Positions 60,392 through 64,000 of a stretch of DNA of 64,000 nt are shown piece by piece. Source of the DNA: Mesorhizobium sp. B4-1-4 (GTDB taxonomy: Bacteria; Pseudomonadota; Alphaproteobacteria; Rhizobiales; Rhizobiaceae); contig NZ_CP083950.1 in the NCBI RefSeq assembly GCF_006439395.2, forward strand, positions 5,321,001 to 5,385,000, written 5' to 3'. The first letter of the stretch is position 1. Every line of letters starts with the position of its first letter. The notes under the pieces are model-generated. The model saw only the letters and a list, made by a program, of their open reading frames with translations, made no database searches and was not told the origin of the DNA. The position numbers and the translations under genes were made by a program.

Positions 60392-60514
60392 ATGTGCAAG
60401 ACGTTAAAAGCCGACATCAAGCTTTTTGCCGCTGCCATTGTCGCGGCGGCCATGGTTCTCGGTGCCAATGTCAGCCTGGCCGATATCGTGAGCAGGCTGG
60501 GCGTCGCGAACTGA
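60392..60514 (+). CDS. 40-residue small exported or membrane protein
   Basis: Frame MCKTLKADIKLFAAAIVAAAMVLG...: a basic start, a hydrophobic core and a small soluble end (ADIVSRLGVAN). It has GAGG seven bases before the ATG and is followed by a hairpin. Natural-looking as a small membrane-associated peptide, but nothing identifies its role. Confidence 0.5.
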   Translation: MCKTLKADIKLFAAAIVAAAMVLGANVSLADIVSRLGVAN

Positions 60515-60558
60515 CGCCGACCTGCCGTTGGCGCAATTGATGGCGCGGCAATCCCAGG

Positions 60559-60577
60559 AAAACCGCATGGCGGTTTT
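60559..60577 (+). terminator. Hairpin after the small ORF
   Basis: AAAACCGC and GCGGTTTT pair around ATG; the T run forms part of the stem. Likely a terminator for the small gene, but the weak loop makes this tentative. Confidence 0.45.
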
Positions 60578-60670
60578 GCGCGCGTATTTTGCGTAAAACA
60601 AAAACCAGGCCCCTTTACATTCTCCCAGGGCTCAGGATTTATCCTTTTCCTTAACCCAAGGGAGACAGAC

Positions 60671-61294
60671 ATGTCCTTCGAAAACTGGGCCGCTTTCGCC
60701 GCCGCGTCGACGATCCTTCTCATCATTCCGGGCCCGACCATCCTGCTGGTCGTGTCCTATGCGCTGGGCCAGGGCTGGCGCACCGCCCTGCCGATGGCCG
60801 TTGGCGTCGCGCTGGGCGACTTCACCGCCATGACCCTGTCGATGCTGGGCATTGGCGCCCTGCTGGCCGCTTCGGCTGGTGTCTTCACCATCCTGAAGCT
60901 GATCGGCGCCGGCTATCTGATCTATCTCGGCGTGAAACTGTTCCGCGCCGGCGGCGCGCTCAAGGCCGAGCCGCGCACGGATGCGGTTTCCTCCGCGAGG
61001 ATGATGGCGCATGCCTGGCTGGTCACCGCGCTCAATCCGAAAAGCATCACCTTCTTCGTCGCCTTCCTGCCGCAGTTCCTCGACCGGCATGCCGACTTCT
61101 GGCCGCAGATGCTGATCTTCGAGTCGACCTTCCTGGCGCTGGCCTTCACCAATGCGTTCGGCTACGCGCTGGTCGCTTCGCGGGCACATGCCGTTGTGCG
61201 CAATCCCAAAGCGATCCGCATCTTCAATCGCACCGGCGGCACGCTGCTGGTCGGCGCCGGCATCGCCACGGCGGCGATGCGTTCGGGCAATTAG
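60671..61294 (+). CDS. LysE/RhtB-family amino-acid exporter
   Basis: 207 residues, six helices. IPGPTILLVVSYALGQGWRTA near 19 is the family's first signature; NPKSITFFVAFLPQF near 122 the second. It exports an amino acid or similar molecule. ATG 60671 follows GGGAGA. Confidence 0.9.
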   Translation: MSFENWAAFAAASTILLIIPGPTILLVVSYALGQGWRTALPMAVGVALGDFTAMTLSMLGIGALLAASAGVFTILKLIGAGYLIYLGVKLFRAGGALKAEPRTDAVSSARMMAHAWLVTALNPKSITFFVAFLPQFLDRHADFWPQMLIFESTFLALAFTNAFGYALVASRAHAVVRNPKAIRIFNRTGGTLLVGAGIATAAMRSGN

Positions 61295-61396
61295 AGGTTC
61301 AAGCAACCGGGTGACCGCTTGCCGCGACGCTGGGCTTGGCGTGGCCGCTGATCATGCTCTAGGATCGGACCTTACACGGCCCTTGGAAGACGAGGC

Positions 61397-62722
61397 ATGC
61401 CAATCAAGGATGCATTCGGCCTGGCATTTTCAGGCGCGACGGAAGCGGGGTTCGCACCCTACAGCCAGGCGGTGCGCCAATTGCAATGCTTTATCGGCGA
61501 TCCGGTGGCTGCCGTCGACCGCGCTATCACGCAGGATCCCGGTTTTGTGATGGCGCATGTCTTCAAGGGCTATCTCTTTGGCCTTGCCACCGAGCGCGAG
61601 GCAATGGCGGTGGCAAGGGCCTGCCATGAGGCGGCGCTGCCACTTGCCGCGACAAAGCGCGAGCAGGCGCATGTCTCGGCCCTCGGCCGCCTCGCCAACG
61701 GGCGCTGGCACGAGGCCGCGGGCATTCTTGATGACATCGCCATCGACTTCCCGCTCGACGCGGTGGCGCTGCAGGTCGGGCACCAGATCGACTTCTTCAC
61801 CGGCAACGCCCGTATGCTGCATGATCGCATCGCGCGCGCCTCGCCGTCATGGCAAAGCGACATGCCAGGTTACCATGCCATTCTCGGCATGCAGGCCTTC
61901 GGGCTGGAGGAGATGGGCGAGTACATACGGGCCGAAAAGCTCGGCCGCACGGCGGTCGAGATCGAGCCGCGCGACGGCTGGGCGCAGCACGCCGTGGCGC
62001 ATGTCATGGAAATGCAAAGCCGGCAAAGGGATGGCATCGCCTGGATGCGCGCCAATCCGGAAGCATGGACAAGGGAGAGCTTCCTCAAGGTGCACAATTG
62101 GTGGCACCTGGCGCTGTTCCACTATGACCTCGGCGATACCGATGAGGTGCTGGCGCTCTATGACGGTCCTATCTACGGCGCGCGATCGATGCTGGCGCTC
62201 AACATGGTCGATGCCTCGGCGATCCTGTGGCGGCTTTATCTCGGCGGCGCCGATGTCGGTGACCGCTGGGCAGCGCTGGCCGCCAATTGGGCTCCCAAGG
62301 CCGGCGCCGCCAACTACGCCTTCAACGACGCGCATGCGATGATGGCCTTTGTCGGCGCCGGGCTCGACGCGCCGGTCCGGACCCTGCTCGAGGCGCAGCG
62401 CGAGGCCATGGCCGGTAATGACGACAATGCCACGTTCACCCGGGATGTCGGCCATCCCTTGACGCTGGGAATCAAGGCGTTCGGCGAAGGCAATTACCCT
62501 GAGGCCATAGGCCTGATCCGGCCGATTCGGGCGATCGCCAACCGTTTCGGCGGCAGCCACGCACAGCGCGACGTCATCGACCTGACGCTGATCGAAGCGG
62601 CGCTAAGGGCCGGTGACGGCGCGCTCGCCACGGCGCTCACGGCCGAGCGTTCGATGGCGCGGCCGGACAGTCCGCTGGCGGCGTTGTTTTCGCGGCGCGC
62701 GGCCGATTTGTCAGAGAATTGA
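61397..62722 (+). CDS. Tetratricopeptide-repeat protein, TTC38-like
   Basis: 441 residues of helical repeats. The motif GWAQHAVAHVMEMQSRQRDG near 195 and VHNWWHLALFHYDLGD near 234, and GHPLTLGIKAFGEGNY near 355 are those of the TTC38 family found in bacteria and animals. Function unknown. Confidence 0.85.
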   Translation: MPIKDAFGLAFSGATEAGFAPYSQAVRQLQCFIGDPVAAVDRAITQDPGFVMAHVFKGYLFGLATEREAMAVARACHEAALPLAATKREQAHVSALGRLANGRWHEAAGILDDIAIDFPLDAVALQVGHQIDFFTGNARMLHDRIARASPSWQSDMPGYHAILGMQAFGLEEMGEYIRAEKLGRTAVEIEPRDGWAQHAVAHVMEMQSRQRDGIAWMRANPEAWTRESFLKVHNWWHLALFHYDLGDTDEVLALYDGPIYGARSMLALNMVDASAILWRLYLGGADVGDRWAALAANWAPKAGAANYAFNDAHAMMAFVGAGLDAPVRTLLEAQREAMAGNDDNATFTRDVGHPLTLGIKAFGEGNYPEAIGLIRPIRAIANRFGGSHAQRDVIDLTLIEAALRAGDGALATALTAERSMARPDSPLAALFSRRAADLSEN

Positions 62723-62801
62723 CCCGGAGCTTATCTTGCCTTAGAAACTGGCTCGGCCGGGATTTTTTCGAGTTCCGAAAAAATGATAGTGGGAGGAAAA
62801 C

Positions 62802-64000
62802 ATGTTTCTCGGCATCGATCTGGGCACGTCGGGCGTCAAGGCGCTGCTGATCGATGCCGGACAGACCGTCATCGGCTCCGGCCATGGTTCACTTGACGTC
62901 TCGCGGCCGCATCCCGGCTGGTCCGAGCAGGACCCGTCGCACTGGATACGCGCCTGCGAGGACGCGATCGCCGAACTGAAGGCATCCCATCCCGAGCAGT
63001 TGGCGGCGGTGAAAGGCATCGGCCTGTCGGGCCAGATGCATGGCGCGACCTTGCTCGATGCGGCCGACAAGGTGCTGCGCCCCTGCATTCTGTGGAACGA
63101 CACGCGCAGCCATGTCGAGGCGGCAGCGCTCGACGCCGATCCGCGCTTCCGCAAACTCACCGGCAACATCGTTTTCCCTGGCTTCACCGCGCCGAAACTC
63201 GCCTGGGTGGAAAACAATGAGCCCGCCGTCTTTGCCAAGGTGGCGAAGGTGTTGCTGCCAAAGGATTTCCTGCGGCTTTGGCTCACTGGCGAACATATTT
63301 CGGAAATGTCGGATTCTGCCGGTACCTCCTGGCTCGATGTCGGCAAGCGCCGCTGGTCCGCGGACCTGCTCGCGGCCACCTCTCTTGACGAGAAGCACAT
63401 GCCGTCTCTGGTCGAGGGCACCGGAAAGGCCGGCGCGTTGCGCGCCGAACTCGCATCGAAATGGGGCGTGGAGGCCGGCATCCCCATTGCCGGAGGCGCC
63501 GGCGACAATGCTGCTTCCGCTTGCGGCATGGGCACGGTCGGCGCCGGCCATGCTTTCGTCTCGCTCGGCACGTCTGGGGTGCTGTTCGCCGCCAACGCAT
63601 CCTATCTGCCGAACCCGGCAAGCGCGGTCCACACCTTCTGCCATGCCCTGCCAAACACCTGGCATCAGATGGGTGTCATCCTGTCGGCGACCGATTCGCT
63701 CAACTGGCTGTCGGAAATTACCGGCAAAGGGGCGGGCGAGTTGACATCGGAACTCGGCGACGTGCTGAAGGCGCCGAGCGGCGTGTCCTTCCTGCCCTAC
63801 CTCTCGGGCGAGCGCACACCGCACAATGATTCCGCCATTCGTGGTTCCTTCACCGGGTTGGCCCATGAATCGAGCCGCGCCGTGCTGACGCAAGCCGTGC
63901 TCGAAGGCGTCGCCTTTGCCTTCCGCGACAGCCTCGAAGCCCTGAAGAAAGCCGGCACCACGCTCACGCGGGTGACGGCGATCGGCGGCGGCTCGCGCTC
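62802..64000 (+). CDS. xylB: Xylulokinase XylB (5' part, runs off the window)
   Basis: First about 399 residues. FGGY kinase: GIDLGTSGVKALLID at the start, GQMHGATLLD near 77, catalytic Asp in GGAGDNAASACG near 233, then SLGTSGVLFAAN and LEGVAFAFRDSLEAL. It phosphorylates D-xylulose. ATG 62802 follows GGGAGGA. The end of the gene lies beyond the window. Confidence 0.93.
   Translation, partial: MFLGIDLGTSGVKALLIDAGQTVIGSGHGSLDVSRPHPGWSEQDPSHWIRACEDAIAELKASHPEQLAAVKGIGLSGQMHGATLLDAADKVLRPCILWNDTRSHVEAAALDADPRFRKLTGNIVFPGFTAPKLAWVENNEPAVFAKVAKVLLPKDFLRLWLTGEHISEMSDSAGTSWLDVGKRRWSADLLAATSLDEKHMPSLVEGTGKAGALRAELASKWGVEAGIPIAGGAGDNAASACGMGTVGAGHAFVSLGTSGVLFAANASYLPNPASAVHTFCHALPNTWHQMGVILSATDSLNWLSEITGKGAGELTSELGDVLKAPSGVSFLPYLSGERTPHNDSAIRGSFTGLAHESSRAVLTQAVLEGVAFAFRDSLEALKKAGTTLTRVTAIGGGSR

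Overview
This is GC-rich, densely coded chromosomal DNA from an alphaproteobacterium of the order Rhizobiales, most likely Mesorhizobium or a close relative. That placement is inference and rests on four things: the gene families (NodF/NodE-like pair, MocDEF, an iol cluster with RpiR-type IolR, DUF1402, DUF2585, DUF2628), the order hslU-DUF2585-GNAT-hslV next to a his operon, GGAGG-type ribosome sites, and several families of short intergenic repeats typical of rhizobia. I found no rRNA, CRISPR array, prophage or replication origin. There is one tRNA (Arg, CCG) and one complete insertion sequence.

Layout. 1-2.9 kb: start of ureD, then an ACP plus ketoacyl-ACP synthase pair closely resembling NodF/NodE, then a glutathione transferase. 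3-10 kb: single genes (Lys/Ala-rich protein, P-loop kinase, mutarotase-like protein, D,D-carboxypeptidase lipoprotein, DUF1003 protein, tRNA-Arg, exported protein). 8.9-14.3 kb: LacI-type regulator divergent from a CUT2-type sugar ABC transporter. 14.4-15.3 kb: two membrane proteins. 15.4-23 kb: an Fe/2-aminoethylphosphonate-type ABC transporter, RpiR regulator, phnN, phnM and a DUF1045 2H phosphoesterase, a phosphonate module without the C-P lyase core. 23.2-31.8 kb: myo-inositol catabolism (iolB, iolE, iolD, fused iolC-DUF2090, iolR and an iolY-like dehydrogenase) with operator-like GGAA-N6-TTCC sites. 32.5-33.8 kb: DAHP synthase preceded by what looks like a complete aromatic-amino-acid attenuator. 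34-36.5 kb: orphan Phd antitoxin whose toxin is cut by a repeat, an SDR dehydrogenase, and an IS481-family element inserted in another copy of the same repeat. 36.6-44.9 kb: idhA, an inositol-type ABC transporter, a LacI-type regulator and, divergently, a mocDEF-type oxygenase set, together a candidate inositol/rhizopine locus. 45-49.4 kb: DUF1402 protein, hslU, DUF2585, GNAT, hslV. 49.6-55.4 kb: hisB-DUF2628-hisH-DUF1330-hisA-arginase-like-hisF-hisE-coaA. 55.4-64 kb: Do-type protease, metallo-hydrolase, PPi-dependent phosphofructokinase, L,D-transpeptidase, a 40-residue small protein, LysE exporter, TTC38-type protein and the first 1.2 kb of xylB.

How the parts fit. Two inositol-related loci about 6 kb apart share an operator pattern. 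The transporter and IdhA of the second would bring in and oxidise myo-inositol, and IolE, IolD, IolB and IolC of the first would complete the route. The MocDEF set could add demethylation or hydroxylation of an inositol-like compound such as rhizopine. The most noteworthy observation is the four-segment attenuator with a Tyr-Trp-Tyr-Phe leader in front of DAHP synthase. The attachment of IS481 and of a truncated toxin to one intergenic repeat family is the clearest sign of local rearrangement.
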